A DNA stretch of 64,000 bases from JANXXV01 sp038230275 (GTDB lineage Bacteria > Acidobacteriota > Terriglobia > Bryobacterales > Bryobacteraceae). The notes below the pieces were generated by a model. The model made no database searches. It was not told the DNA's origin and saw only the letters and a program-made list of their open reading frames with translations. Positions 25,331 through 34,991 of the stretch are shown one piece after another. Both the position numbers and the translations under genes were made by a program. Location: positions 1 through 64,000 of the forward strand of contig JBBRNO010000020.1 in the NCBI GenBank assembly GCA_038230275.1. Direction: 5' to 3'. Within the stretch, counting starts at the first letter, position 1; the number at the start of each line of letters is the position of its first letter.

Positions 25331-26687
25331 TGCCGCTTCGCCGCCGCAAATAACTCCCCTCAACGATTGCCTGCAACCCGGATATCAGTGCAGCTTTAAG
25401 ACTCCGCCCAGCGCGGTGGACAAGCATGTCCGCGTCGTCGTGGATGCTCAATTCTCAGGTGCGAAAGTGTGGCTGAACGGCGATCTGATCGGTGAAAACA
25501 ACAGCGGCATCGCGCCGTTTGAATTCGACCTCACCCCGGCCCTCAGTACCGGCGCCACCAACAAATTGGCCATCCGTCTGGTGAAGCCCGGCATCCTTAC
25601 GCGCGTCTATTTACTCACCACTGGCCGCGTGTTTCCGGTGAAGCAAACCGTAGCCGCCACGCCGCGGCGGATCGCGGTGTCAGTGCTGGTGCGTAACACG
25701 CTCGATAACACCGCCGGCGTCCAAGTCAGCTTCGAAGTATCCATCGGCGGCATGGTGGTCGGCAGCGGCACGGCAAACTCGTCGGTCCCTCCGAATCTCA
25801 CCCAATCCATCGACGCCGTCATCGCGCTGCGCCCCGAGGATGTACGGTTATGGGATCCCGATCATCCCAATCTGTACCGTCTGAGGAGCGTGATCACCAA
25901 GAGCGCCGAGGCCGTGGAGGGTAGCTACGACAGCGAATTGGAATCGACATTCGGCATCCGGACCATCGAGATTCAGGGCTCGCGGTTCCTGCTGAACGGA
26001 GAACCGCTGAGGCTGGGCGGAGCGCATCCCGCGGGTGAACCGGCCGAACAGGAATTGCGTTCCATGAAGGAAGCCGGGATGGTGTTTCAAATGGTGGACC
26101 ATCCGGTTTCAACCGCAATTCTCGATTGGGCGGACCGCAACGGTCTTCTTTTAATTGAACAGTCTGCGATGCGGAATAGGGACGCGGATCATCCCTCCGT
26201 GATCGCCTGGGCCGCCACGACGCTCAACGATTCCGTGGAAGAAAAGCGCCTGGACCCCACCCGGCCGGTGAGCATGTTGGATTTCTTGATCGCAAGTCCG
26301 GCCTCTCTCGACAGTACGCCGCCCGGTAAGCCGATATTCCTCGATGCGATTTTCCGTCCCGAGGGAATTGCGGCCTCGTTACGCAACAATCCTCCGGTGT
26401 TCGGTGCAGCGGCAGCCGTGGCGGCTGATGACGGATGGGCGGAGCAATTTCGCCGCGTTAGGATTCAGACCATTTATCAGAAATCTGGGAACACATTCAT
26501 AGAAGTCCATAACAGCGATGGCTTTCCGTCCCAGATCTTGCGTGACTACATAGTTCGCGTTGGTCCGCATACGCAGCGATTGCCCGTTCTGAGTCCTGGC
26601 GAGACCGCGACCCTGGAATTCGAACACGTGAATCCGTATCGTGTAGACGTATGCGGACCGACAGGTTTCGTGGTCGATAGCCGTTGA
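25290..26687 (+). CDS. Exported GH2-like protein without the catalytic acid motif
   Basis: The 465-residue protein starts at ATG 25290, giving a signal peptide (KIALVPLFLAVGSAAS) and a 41-bp overlap with the preceding gene; a frame from 25176 is longer but shadows it. It has the GH2 sugar-binding beta-sandwich (VWLNGDLIGENNSGIAPFEFDLT), an immunoglobulin-like middle (DVRLWDPDHPNLYRLRSVI) and a barrel onset (FGIRTIEIQGSRFLLNGEPLRLGGAH). Where GH2 enzymes have HPS-x-x-x-W-S-x-G-N-E, it reads HPSVIAWAATTLND, so the acid Glu is absent. The barrel also looks shortened. It is probably a binding or non-catalytic relative. Confidence 0.65.
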   Translation: MKIALVPLFLAVGSAASPPQITPLNDCLQPGYQCSFKTPPSAVDKHVRVVVDAQFSGAKVWLNGDLIGENNSGIAPFEFDLTPALSTGATNKLAIRLVKPGILTRVYLLTTGRVFPVKQTVAATPRRIAVSVLVRNTLDNTAGVQVSFEVSIGGMVVGSGTANSSVPPNLTQSIDAVIALRPEDVRLWDPDHPNLYRLRSVITKSAEAVEGSYDSELESTFGIRTIEIQGSRFLLNGEPLRLGGAHPAGEPAEQELRSMKEAGMVFQMVDHPVSTAILDWADRNGLLLIEQSAMRNRDADHPSVIAWAATTLNDSVEEKRLDPTRPVSMLDFLIASPASLDSTPPGKPIFLDAIFRPEGIAASLRNNPPVFGAAAAVAADDGWAEQFRRVRIQTIYQKSGNTFIEVHNSDGFPSQILRDYIVRVGPHTQRLPVLSPGETATLEFEHVNPYRVDVCGPTGFVVDSR

Positions 26688-26835
26688 TTGGGCCGTTTGA
26701 ATCCAATCAGATATGAAACTCAGTATAGTGAATAGACGCGGTAGCCGTGTGCTACACTTTTTGGTAGAAATAGTGCAACGGCCATGTTTCGGTGTGCGTC
26801 TAGAGATTGGGTGACCGAAGGGTGGGTTCCAAATC

Positions 26836-27855
26836 ATGGCTGTGGATCACGAGGAAGTACAGGAAGCGATGAGCGACGTTCGCGAAATCCGGGCCTCAAT
26901 ACCCGCCGACAATCTGGATCGGCTGTTAATATCTAACGTCGAAGTTCCGTGGTATCAATCCTTTGTCGAAAACATCAAGGAGCTGATCAATCCTCCTAAA
27001 CTTCCGCCACTGGAACTCACCTCAAAACCAGTTGCCGTAAAAGACATCTGGTCGCACGACGGAAAGAAGAAATTTTCTACTCTCTATTCCATCGCATTCC
27101 ACATCGGCTTGGTGGCTTTGTTGATTCTTGTGGGAACCAACAAAGCGGTGCAGCAGAAGGCGAAAGAGTCCATTTCGATTTTTGTTCCGGACTTGGCGCC
27201 CTATGAGCCGCCGATGGCGAAACAGACCAAGAAAGCGGGTGGCGGCGGTGGCGGTGGCGACCGTTCATTGCTGCAAGCCAGCAAGGGCAAGCTCCCACGC
27301 GTGGCTCCCAAGCAGTTCACTCCTCCCATGGCGGTTGTGAATAATCCTGATCCGAAATTGGTGATGGAACCAACCATTCTGGTACAACCCAACGCCCCTT
27401 TGCCACAAGTGAATATGGCGGTGTTAGGCAATCCCCTTGGAGCGCTGGGCCCCCCTTCGAACGGGACCGGTTCGGGTGGCGGGATTGGGTCCGGACGCGG
27501 TGGCGGTGTGGGCTCTGGTAGCGGCGGCGGATTTGGCCCAGGCAGCGGCGGCGGCACCGGTGGCGGCGTCTACCGCATCGGCGGCGGCGTATCGGATCCT
27601 GTGCCCATCTTCAAGCCGGAACCTGAGTATTCGGAAGAAGCGCGCAAAGCGAAGTTTCAAGGCGCGGTGATGCTTTCCATCGTCATCGACGAAAACGGCA
27701 AGACCCGCGATGTGCGCGTCATTCGTCCGCTCGGTCTAGGCTTAGATGAGAAGGCGATCGAAGCCGTACTGAAGTGGCGCTTCAAGCCAAGCTTGAAGGA
27801 TGGCCGCGCGGTGGCCGTCAGCGCCAACGTGGAAGTAAATTTCCGGCTACTGTAA
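26836..27855 (+). CDS. TonB-family energy transducer
   Basis: A 339-residue inner-membrane protein: a cytoplasmic lead of about 90 residues (longer than in classical TonB), one membrane helix (TLYSIAFHIGLVALLILVG), a periplasmic linker rich in Pro then very rich in Gly (GSGGGIGSGRGGGVGSGSGG region, about 195-245), and the TonB C-terminal domain (YSEEARKAKFQGAVMLSIVIDENGKTRDVRVIRPLGLGLDEKAIEAVLKWRFKP in the family pattern). It would couple proton-motive force to receptors such as the two Oar-like proteins. ATG 26869 is an alternative start. Between 26688 and 26835 the only notable sites are two weak -10-like boxes. Confidence 0.88.
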   Translation: MAVDHEEVQEAMSDVREIRASIPADNLDRLLISNVEVPWYQSFVENIKELINPPKLPPLELTSKPVAVKDIWSHDGKKKFSTLYSIAFHIGLVALLILVGTNKAVQQKAKESISIFVPDLAPYEPPMAKQTKKAGGGGGGGDRSLLQASKGKLPRVAPKQFTPPMAVVNNPDPKLVMEPTILVQPNAPLPQVNMAVLGNPLGALGPPSNGTGSGGGIGSGRGGGVGSGSGGGFGPGSGGGTGGGVYRIGGGVSDPVPIFKPEPEYSEEARKAKFQGAVMLSIVIDENGKTRDVRVIRPLGLGLDEKAIEAVLKWRFKPSLKDGRAVAVSANVEVNFRLL

Positions 27856-28105
27856 TCGAGATCTCTTTGAGTCCCTGGACCTGCAGCAGGCTAAACTCCT
27901 ATTCACCGGCGTACCCGCATGGGGCCTCCGGGTAGTAGACAATTAGTAGCCTGCCCCGAGAAAGACGCTCCGGAACACCCCGGCAATTCCTGGAACGAAA
28001 TTATCCAGTGCGGCTTAGTGCTGTATCTCCTTCGAGGCCTGCGTTCGCCGTTGGCGGAATTAGAAACAACCCGGAATCTATGCGCGCCGAAATGGAACCC
28101 GCCAT

Positions 28106-28453
28106 CTACTTCGGCTTGCATACCGCACAAGGGCAAATTTTCCGCAGATGATCGTAGGAATAAATTCCGGTACTATGGCCGTCGTTCCAAAAGATCTGCA
28201 CCGCATAGTTTCCCACCGGCTCCACGTTCGTCATCTTGATCGCCGGCTTAAACATCTGAAATGGATTGGCATCCGGCGACGCGTAGTTGGTCTTCTGCGG
28301 CTCGGTGCCATGCGCGCCGGTGCAGGATGCGCAAGGGCATTCGTCCCGCAGATAGCCCAGGCCGTAATCGCTGTGGTGCCCGTCGTTCCAATCGATCTGA
28401 ATCCCTCTCGATTTGGAAATGGCAATGTGTTCCGGATCGTTACGTTCGCTCAT
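28106..28453 (-). CDS. DUF971 protein (gamma-butyrobetaine hydroxylase N-terminal-like)
   Basis: The 115-residue product has the DUF971 pattern: GIQIDWNDGHHSDYGLGYLRDECPCASCTG near the start and VQIFWNDGHSTGIYSYDHLRKICPCAVC at the end, each with a CPC.xC cysteine pair, which may bind zinc or an Fe-S cluster. Such small proteins are linked to Fe-S protein assembly (MRP/ApbC neighbours) in other bacteria; nothing here tests that. The 250 bp upstream (27856-28105) hold no credible gene. Confidence 0.85.
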   Translation of the reverse strand: MSERNDPEHIAISKSRGIQIDWNDGHHSDYGLGYLRDECPCASCTGAHGTEPQKTNYASPDANPFQMFKPAIKMTNVEPVGNYAVQIFWNDGHSTGIYSYDHLRKICPCAVCKPK

Positions 28454-28486
28454 CGCTCGCTAAACTCATGATTCGCTAAACTCGGT

Positions 28487-30697
28487 CTACTGAACCCGCT
28501 CGATATCCCGCACGCCTGGAATGCGGCGGATGGCGCCCGTCACTTTCTCAAGCTGGCGCTTGTCTTTGATCTCCACCGTCATTTCCACAATCGCTCCATC
28601 GCCGTTGTGCTTCTCGTCGGAACGCGCCTCCAGACTGCGAATGTTGCTGCTCTCCGCAAATAGAATGGAGGTCAACTGATTCAGCATACCCGGCCGGTCG
28701 TCGGTGTAAATCACCATCTTCACCGGGAACTGCTCCGAAGCGCTGCGAGCCCACTCCACTTCGATCTTCCTCTCCACTTCATACATCAGATTTTGCACAT
28801 TGGAACAGTGCGTGGAGTGAACGGCAATTCCCTTCCCGCGCGTCACGTATCCCACAATCGATTCGCCGCGTATCGGGTTGCAGCACTTGGCGCGGTACAC
28901 CAGCAAATCGTCGATGCCCTTGACCTTGATAACCAGATCGCCGTTATCCGCCGTTCCATCGTGGCGGCCGTCTCCCGCGGGCGGTTGTTGCGTCTTGGCC
29001 GGCTCGGGTTCCGGCGCGCTATCGGCCACCAGTTCCGGCGCCAGCTTTTGCAAGACCTGGCGCGCTGAATACTTGCCGTAACCCAACGCCGCATGCAGAT
29101 CTTCCATCTTGCTGCAGCCGTAATCGGAGGCCACGCGTTCCAAATCCGCCTTCGATATACGGCTCAGCGCCACGCCCAGCCGCCGCGCTTCCCGCTCCAG
29201 ATACTTCTGCCCGATGTCGATCGCCTTCTCGCGCTCGGTGGCGTTGATGTCGTGCTTGATCTTGTTCCGCGCGCGCGAAGTCTTCACCAAAGCAAGCCAA
29301 TCCTTGCTCGGCAAGTGCCCCGCCTGCGTCAGTATCTCAACCACATCGCCATTCTTCAGGTTGTACTTCAGCGGAACAATCCGGCCATTTACCTTCGCAC
29401 CCACGCACGTGCTGCCAACATCGCTGTGAATGGCGTAGGCGAAGTCGATCGGCGTGGCGTCGCGCGGCAGAACAATCACGCGGCCCAGCGGGGTGAAGGT
29501 GTAAACCTCTTCCGGATACAAGTCCATGTTGAGCGTCGACATGAACTCACCCGGATCCCGCATCTCCTTCTGCCACTCCACCAACTGCCGCAGCCAGGCC
29601 ATCCGCTGGTCGTCTTCGGCGGCGCTGGCGCCCTTCTTGCCTTCCTTATATTTCCAGTGCGCGGCAATGCCCTCTTCGGCGATGCGGTGCATCTCCTCGG
29701 TGCGGATCTGCACCTCAAACGCCAGCCCGCCCGGCCCCATCACGGACGTATGCAGCGACTGGTAAAGGTTCGGCCGCGGAATCGCGATGAAATCTTTGAT
29801 GCGCCCCGGAATCGGGTGCCATTCGTTATGGATCACTCCCAGCGCCGCATAGCAGTTTTTCACCGAGTCCGTGATGATCCGCAGCGCCAGTAAATCGTAA
29901 ACCTGATCGACGGCGATCTTCTGCCGCTTCAGCTTTTGATACACCGAAAACGCCCGCTTCAGCCGCCCTTCCACACGCGCCGGAATTCCCTCACGGCCCA
30001 GCTTCAACTGGATATCATGACGGATCTGCTGCAGCGACTCCTCGTTGGCCTGCCGCCGGTTCTCCATCTCCCGCACCAGCTCCGCGTAAGCATCCGGCTC
30101 CAGATACAGGAACGACAAATCTTCCAGCTCGCCGCGGATCTTACCCATTCCCAAGCGATGCGCGATAGGAGCGTATATATCCAATGTCTCCTGCGCGATG
30201 CGTTCCTGGCGCTCACGGGAAACACTTCCTAACGTGCGCATGTTGTGCAGCCGGTCGGCCAGTTTCACAATGATCACGCGAATGTCAGTCACCATCGCCA
30301 GCAGCATCTTGCGCATGCTCTCGGCCTGCCGTTCCTCGCGCGAGTGCAGGTTCAGCTTGCTCAGCTTGGTGACGCCATCCACACAGCGCGCCACCTCCGG
30401 TCCAAACCGCTTGCGGATCTCCTCCAGACTGACTGAGGTATCTTCCACCACATCGTGCAGCAGTCCTGTCTGCAGACAGATCATGTCCATCTGCATGTCC
30501 GCCAGAATCAGCGTGACGGTCACTGGGTGAACCATGTAAGGCTCGCCCGAATCCCTGATCTGGGTTTTGTGATGTTCGGCGGCGAAGACGTAGGCGTCGT
30601 GCAGCGGCGCAAGATCTTCCTGCGGGCGCAATGCCCGGACCTTCGCCTCCAGTTCGCTGTAAAGTTGATCTACCGGCAAGAGAACTCTATCTAACAC
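28487..30697 (-). CDS. relA: RelA/SpoT (p)ppGpp synthetase/hydrolase
   Basis: A 736-residue Rsh enzyme that makes and degrades (p)ppGpp in the stringent response. Order: HD hydrolase (HHKTQIRDSGEPYMVHP, LLHDVVEDTS, VKLADRLHNMRTL, about 40-200), synthetase (about 245-380, ending RPNLYQSLHTSVMGPGGLAFEVQIRT), TGS (VYTFTPLGRVIVLPRDATPIDFAYAIHSDVG), helical and zinc-finger-like region (CCNPIRGESIVGYVTRGKGIAVH), and C-terminal ACT. The HD motif is intact, so it should be bifunctional. GTG 30697 is a plausible start but has no strong ribosome site. Confidence 0.95.
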   Translation of the reverse strand: MLDRVLLPVDQLYSELEAKVRALRPQEDLAPLHDAYVFAAEHHKTQIRDSGEPYMVHPVTVTLILADMQMDMICLQTGLLHDVVEDTSVSLEEIRKRFGPEVARCVDGVTKLSKLNLHSREERQAESMRKMLLAMVTDIRVIIVKLADRLHNMRTLGSVSRERQERIAQETLDIYAPIAHRLGMGKIRGELEDLSFLYLEPDAYAELVREMENRRQANEESLQQIRHDIQLKLGREGIPARVEGRLKRAFSVYQKLKRQKIAVDQVYDLLALRIITDSVKNCYAALGVIHNEWHPIPGRIKDFIAIPRPNLYQSLHTSVMGPGGLAFEVQIRTEEMHRIAEEGIAAHWKYKEGKKGASAAEDDQRMAWLRQLVEWQKEMRDPGEFMSTLNMDLYPEEVYTFTPLGRVIVLPRDATPIDFAYAIHSDVGSTCVGAKVNGRIVPLKYNLKNGDVVEILTQAGHLPSKDWLALVKTSRARNKIKHDINATEREKAIDIGQKYLEREARRLGVALSRISKADLERVASDYGCSKMEDLHAALGYGKYSARQVLQKLAPELVADSAPEPEPAKTQQPPAGDGRHDGTADNGDLVIKVKGIDDLLVYRAKCCNPIRGESIVGYVTRGKGIAVHSTHCSNVQNLMYEVERKIEVEWARSASEQFPVKMVIYTDDRPGMLNQLTSILFAESSNIRSLEARSDEKHNGDGAIVEMTVEIKDKRQLEKVTGAIRRIPGVRDIERVQ

Positions 30698-30747
30698 TAG
30701 ATTAACCGATGTCGCTCCCCGATCTCGCCCAATGGGCTCCTAATGCC

Positions 30748-30796
30748 CCGAAACCCTTGTCAATACGGCATTTTCGTATCGAATACCGGGTTTCGG
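30748..30796. promoter_or_regulatory. Nested inverted repeat between relA and the second Oar gene
   Basis: CCGAAACCC (30748-30756) and GGGTTTCGG (30788-30796) are perfect inverted repeats, 31 bp apart. Within that spacer ATACG and CGTAT form an inner stem. TTGTCA (30757-30762) and TCGAAT (30779-30784) with a 16-bp spacer could be a promoter for the receptor gene. The structure lies in the divergent gap and may control either gene. Confidence 0.4.
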
Positions 30797-30885
30797 TCTA
30801 TTGAATTAACCGGTAATGTATGTTCAAATCCAGTCAGGGTCTTCCATCTCCCCGAAAGGGAAGGGTAGCTTTTGAAAGGGAAAAG

Positions 30886-33800
30886 ATGAAACTGAAGAGT
30901 ACGATTAGTGTTTTCGTTTTGTGTGCGGTACTCGCAGTTTCCAGTTTTGCGCAAACCGCGAACGCTCGCCTGGAAGGAACTGTTCAGGATGCTTCCGGCG
31001 CCGTAGTTGGTGGCGTCAAGCTCTCCGCCGTCAACAGTAACACTCAGTCGCGCTCCGAAGTGATCGCCGATGCCGGCGGTTCGTTCGTATTCCCAACTCT
31101 TCAGCCAGGGAAGTACACATTGACCGCGGAAGCCACCGGATTTCGCACCGCCGTATTGAATGGCATCGAGCTTTCCGTCGGTGCCGCGGTCGCTCAAATC
31201 GTCAACCTGGAAGTTGGACCCGCCACGGAGAGCATCTCTGTCGAAGCCAGCGCCCTCTCCGTCCAGACTACAGACTCCCAGGTATCCAACGCGGTCATGA
31301 TGCGCGACATCGATACCCTGCCCCAACTGACCCGCAGTCCGCTCGCGCTATCGATCTTCCAGCCGGGTGTGCAGATCGACATTCGCACCGGCCAGGATTC
31401 CACGTTTTCTCATGTCAACGGGTTACGCCAGGGCAGCAACAATCTCAAGTTGGACGGAGTCGATGTGAACGATTCCCTTACTCCCAGGCTCGGGCTTTCG
31501 CTCACCGCCGTGAACAGTGATTCCGTGGGTGAATTCCGCGTCGTCACCCAAGGCGGAAAGGCCGAATACGGCCGCAGCGCAGGCGCCCAGGTGGAGTTGA
31601 TTACACGCTCCGGCACCAACCTCTTCCATGGTTCCGCCTACGACTATTTGCGGAACACCGTGCTGAACGCCAACGACTTTTTCAACAACCAGTCGGGCGG
31701 AAAGGTGCCAAAGTATATCCAGAACCTGTTCGGCGCATCCTTCGGCGGACCCATCCTGCACAACAAGACGTTCATTTTCGGCAACTACCAGGGTTCCCGC
31801 ACCGCCCAGGAGGTAATCCGTAACCGCACCGTGCCAACGGCTCTCGCCAAAAAAGGGATCTATCAATATCGCGCGGCGGGAGTGGTGCAGGCCTATGACA
31901 TCGCCAAAGCGGATCCGCGGGGCATCGGCGTTGATCCCGCCGTGGCGAAATTGTTCGCCGGGTATCCAGCCCCGAACAACAACGACCTGGGCGATGGACT
32001 GAATTCGGCCGGTTTTCGCTTTAACAATCCCGTCTCTGGGGTAAACGATCAATTCACCATCCGCGGCGATCATCATCTCACCAGCAATCATGTGCTCTTC
32101 TTGCGCTGGAGTTGGTTCCGAACCTCGGCAACCGACAACACCAATAACGCCGACGCAACGTTCCCCGGCCAACCGCAAGGAACGCAAGGCGGACATCGCT
32201 GGGGCTTTTCCACCGGTTCGAACTGGACCATCAGCCCGACGCTCATCAATGAATTCGTAATCGGCCATCAGAGCGCCACCACCGACTTCCTGCGCCCGAA
32301 TCGCCCGCAGGGTCCGGCCTACATTACGAACCTGTTCACCGACATTCCCTACGCGTCATTTCCCTCCGGCCGCACTCCTCCAGTGAACGACATCACCGAC
32401 ACCATAACCAAAGTTTGGAACAAGCATACATTCAAAGCTGGAGCAAACGTCCGCTTTACCAAACTACTTACTTACAACTATGGTGGCGTATATCCGAACG
32501 TTAGCACTGCGTTGGCAAACGGGAATGTGGTGCCGTCCACCGTGGGTCCAACCGGACTTTCGGCGTCCGACCGCAATACCTTCGAACTGTTCTATAACGA
32601 TTTGCTTGGCCGCATCGATCAGGTGACGCAAACGTTTTATAGTAATCTGAAGACTTTTCAAGCGGCGGGAACACCACGCGTGCGCAACTTCATCCTGAAC
32701 GAGAGCGGTTACTTTTTTCAGGACGACTGGCGCCTGAACCGCAGATTAACCTTGAACCTGGGACTTCGCTATGAGTATTTCGGACAGCCCCATGAGCGTG
32801 ACGGCATCCAGGGTTCTGTCGATCAAGCGGCCTCTATCAGCACACTGGGCACATCCACCAATCTAACCATCGTCCCCGGTGGCGCGATGTACGGGAAGGA
32901 CTGGAACAATTTCGCTCCCCGAATCGGATTCGCGTATGATCCGGGTGGCGACGGCAGAATGGCGATCCGCGGAAATTGGGGGATTTTTTATGACCGGGCA
33001 ATCGGTTCGGTCGTGAATGGCGTGGATTCCAACACTCCTGGATTTTCGCAGGCAGTTCCCGTCTTCCCCAATCAGAACGGCGGCGACATTCGCCTGAATG
33101 ACAAATACCCACTGCCCCCGCAACCGCCCGCTCCCCTCTTAACTCTGCCGGTTACGCGATCCAACAGCCTGATCATGATCAATCCGCATCTCCGAACGGG
33201 CTATGTGCAGAGCTATGGATTCAATGTGCAGCGCGAGATCTTGCGCGGCACCATCCTCCAGGCGGGCTACATCGGGAACCGCGGCGTAAAGCTGTTCATG
33301 AATCAGGACGTCAATCAACCGAAAATCTTCGGGGACTTTCTGAAAGACTTTAAAGAAATCCAGGCATTCCAAAACAACAGTGCTGCCGTGGTGCCCGCGA
33401 GCAATGTTTTCGTCAAGCTGTATAACACTCCGGGGGCGGCCATTACCGCCCTGGGTGCCACCAATTTCAGTCGCGGCCTGGTGGGCACCGTGGCTAATAC
33501 GGTTGACCGCGGCCAGTTCACGCGCTACGCGGCTCTCGGCATTCCGGCAAATTACTTGCGCAACTATCCGCAGTTCAACCAGGTCGTGTTGGGTACCAAC
33601 AATGGGCGATCCGCCTACGATTCTCTCCAAGCCAGCCTCCGGCGCAGTTCGGGCGATCTGCAGTGGACCGCGAACTATACCTGGAGCAAAAGCATCGATA
33701 ACGTTTCACTTGAGGGCAATGGATTCACCACGCCGATTGACAATTTCAACCTCGCGCTCAATCGCTCCCGCTCCGATTTCGACCGCCCTCATTCCTTCAA

Positions 33801-34380
33801 CCTGTCGGCCTTCTACCTAGTTCCCTTCGGAAAAGGAAAACGGTTCGGTTCGAACATGCCGCGGCTGCTCGATACGGCAATCGGCGGCTGGTCTTTCGGC
33901 CTGTTGCAAATCGCTCAATCCGGACAACCGTTCACGATCAATTCGCAGCGCCTCACCACGGCCGTCAGCGGCATCCTCGCCGCCGGCACTTTCGCCCAGT
34001 TCAATGGCACGGACCGCAACATCGGAAGCGTGGACAAACGAGGCACCGGAGTATACTATTTCAGCCCCGATCAGGTTTCGCAATTCGGGTTCCCCGGCGC
34101 GGGGGAATTCGGGAATTCGGGCCGCAATGTATTCCGCAACCCAGGCTTCTTTGAAACGGATCTGTCCATGGTGAAGAAATTCGCCATCACCGAACGCCAT
34201 GCAGTTTCGTTCCGCGCGGAGGCTTACAACTTGTTCAACCACCCGAATTTCGGCCTCGCCGCAGCCAATCTCAACCTCAATAACGCGGCCACTTTCGGCA
34301 AATTCAGTCAAACGCTGGGCACACAGACCAGTGCCAGCTCGGCACGGATCATGCAGATGGTACTGCGCTACGACTTCTAG
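30886..34380 (+). CDS. Oar-like TonB-dependent outer-membrane receptor (second)
   Basis: The 1164-residue protein begins at ATG 30886 after GGGAAAAG; the longer frame from 30820 lacks a signal peptide. Signal sequence (LKSTISVFVLCAVLAVSSFAQ), carboxypeptidase-regulatory-like domain (ARLEGTVQDASGAVVGGVKL, about 25-105), plug (about 115-235, with MRDIDTLPQLTRSPL), and a large barrel with many aromatic strand ends, ending MVLRYDF. It resembles the gene at 3400-6822 in architecture, not in close sequence by eye. Substrate unknown; the TonB-like transducer 3 kb upstream is a plausible energiser. Confidence 0.9.
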   Translation: MKLKSTISVFVLCAVLAVSSFAQTANARLEGTVQDASGAVVGGVKLSAVNSNTQSRSEVIADAGGSFVFPTLQPGKYTLTAEATGFRTAVLNGIELSVGAAVAQIVNLEVGPATESISVEASALSVQTTDSQVSNAVMMRDIDTLPQLTRSPLALSIFQPGVQIDIRTGQDSTFSHVNGLRQGSNNLKLDGVDVNDSLTPRLGLSLTAVNSDSVGEFRVVTQGGKAEYGRSAGAQVELITRSGTNLFHGSAYDYLRNTVLNANDFFNNQSGGKVPKYIQNLFGASFGGPILHNKTFIFGNYQGSRTAQEVIRNRTVPTALAKKGIYQYRAAGVVQAYDIAKADPRGIGVDPAVAKLFAGYPAPNNNDLGDGLNSAGFRFNNPVSGVNDQFTIRGDHHLTSNHVLFLRWSWFRTSATDNTNNADATFPGQPQGTQGGHRWGFSTGSNWTISPTLINEFVIGHQSATTDFLRPNRPQGPAYITNLFTDIPYASFPSGRTPPVNDITDTITKVWNKHTFKAGANVRFTKLLTYNYGGVYPNVSTALANGNVVPSTVGPTGLSASDRNTFELFYNDLLGRIDQVTQTFYSNLKTFQAAGTPRVRNFILNESGYFFQDDWRLNRRLTLNLGLRYEYFGQPHERDGIQGSVDQAASISTLGTSTNLTIVPGGAMYGKDWNNFAPRIGFAYDPGGDGRMAIRGNWGIFYDRAIGSVVNGVDSNTPGFSQAVPVFPNQNGGDIRLNDKYPLPPQPPAPLLTLPVTRSNSLIMINPHLRTGYVQSYGFNVQREILRGTILQAGYIGNRGVKLFMNQDVNQPKIFGDFLKDFKEIQAFQNNSAAVVPASNVFVKLYNTPGAAITALGATNFSRGLVGTVANTVDRGQFTRYAALGIPANYLRNYPQFNQVVLGTNNGRSAYDSLQASLRRSSGDLQWTANYTWSKSIDNVSLEGNGFTTPIDNFNLALNRSRSDFDRPHSFNLSAFYLVPFGKGKRFGSNMPRLLDTAIGGWSFGLLQIAQSGQPFTINSQRLTTAVSGILAAGTFAQFNGTDRNIGSVDKRGTGVYYFSPDQVSQFGFPGAGEFGNSGRNVFRNPGFFETDLSMVKKFAITERHAVSFRAEAYNLFNHPNFGLAAANLNLNNAATFGKFSQTLGTQTSASSARIMQMVLRYDF

Positions 34381-34392
34381 CGTTGGCCAGAC

Positions 34393-34911
34393 CTAAGCCA
34401 GCCACATCTCCATGTGGACGTTGGCGCGAGCGTAGGGCGACGGTTGAACGCGGCTGGCCGGCACATGACCGAACCCTGCCGCCTCATAGAGGTGGATCGC
34501 ATTGCTGAGTTTAGTGTTCGTTTCCAGATACAGCCGCCGCGCACCCGCGCTGCGCGCATATTCCACCACATAGTTCAGTAAACGGCGGCCGGTTCCGCGT
34601 CCGCGAAGGTTTTCCGAGACGCACATTTTCGCCACCTCAAAACAACCGTCTTCCATGCGAAGCAGCGCGCAGCAGCCCACTGCGGATCCAGCCTGGACGG
34701 CCATCAAAATATGCCCGCCGGGTTTCAGGATATAGGTAAGCGGATCGTCTAGCACTTCACTGTCTTTCGTCTCGATGGCGAAATACTGGCGAATCCAGGA
34801 TTCATTGAGTTCGCGGAATGCCGTTTCATCGCCCGGCACGAACGGGCGAAGCAGAATTTCGCCCGGTGGAGTTTGGAAAGATTCCGCTTCGCTTCGTTCT
34901 GTAGTGTGCAT
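34393..34911 (-). CDS. GNAT-family N-acetyltransferase
   Basis: The 172-residue protein starts at ATG 34911, six bases after AAAGGA. The GNAT core is clear: CALLRMEDGCFEVAKMCVSENLRGRGTGRRLLNYVVEYARSAGARRLYLETN holds the acetyl-CoA loop (R-G-x-G-x-G/R near 107-112), followed by NAIHLYEAAGFGHVP. The acceptor is unknown. It is divergent from a LysR regulator, a usual arrangement for a regulated gene and its regulator, so the regulator is a candidate controller. Confidence 0.85.
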   Translation of the reverse strand: MHTTERSEAESFQTPPGEILLRPFVPGDETAFRELNESWIRQYFAIETKDSEVLDDPLTYILKPGGHILMAVQAGSAVGCCALLRMEDGCFEVAKMCVSENLRGRGTGRRLLNYVVEYARSAGARRLYLETNTKLSNAIHLYEAAGFGHVPASRVQPSPYARANVHMEMWLA

Positions 34912-34929
34912 GGGCGTCCTTTCCTTAAA

Positions 34930-34965
34930 TCTATACGCGATATCATTAGAACGTCCAATATATTG
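34930..34965 (-). promoter_or_regulatory. Promoter of the acetyltransferase gene with a palindrome over the -35
   Basis: On the minus strand TTGGAC (34953-34958) and TATAGA (34930-34935) are 17 bp apart. The perfect palindrome CAATATATTG (34956-34965) overlaps the -35 box and lies midway in the 80-bp gap before the lysR start, as a LysR-type operator would. Confidence 0.5.
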
Positions 34966-34991
34966 TTTGTAAGGATCAAGACTTTTTAGAT

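Noticed and set aside
27240..27590. GGC/GGT-rich stretch as a DNA repeat array
   Set aside because: It encodes the Gly-rich linker of the TonB-like protein in frame.
29093..29893. 266-residue plus-strand frame in relA
   Set aside because: It is a shadow of the relA reading frame, rich in His, Arg and Gln.
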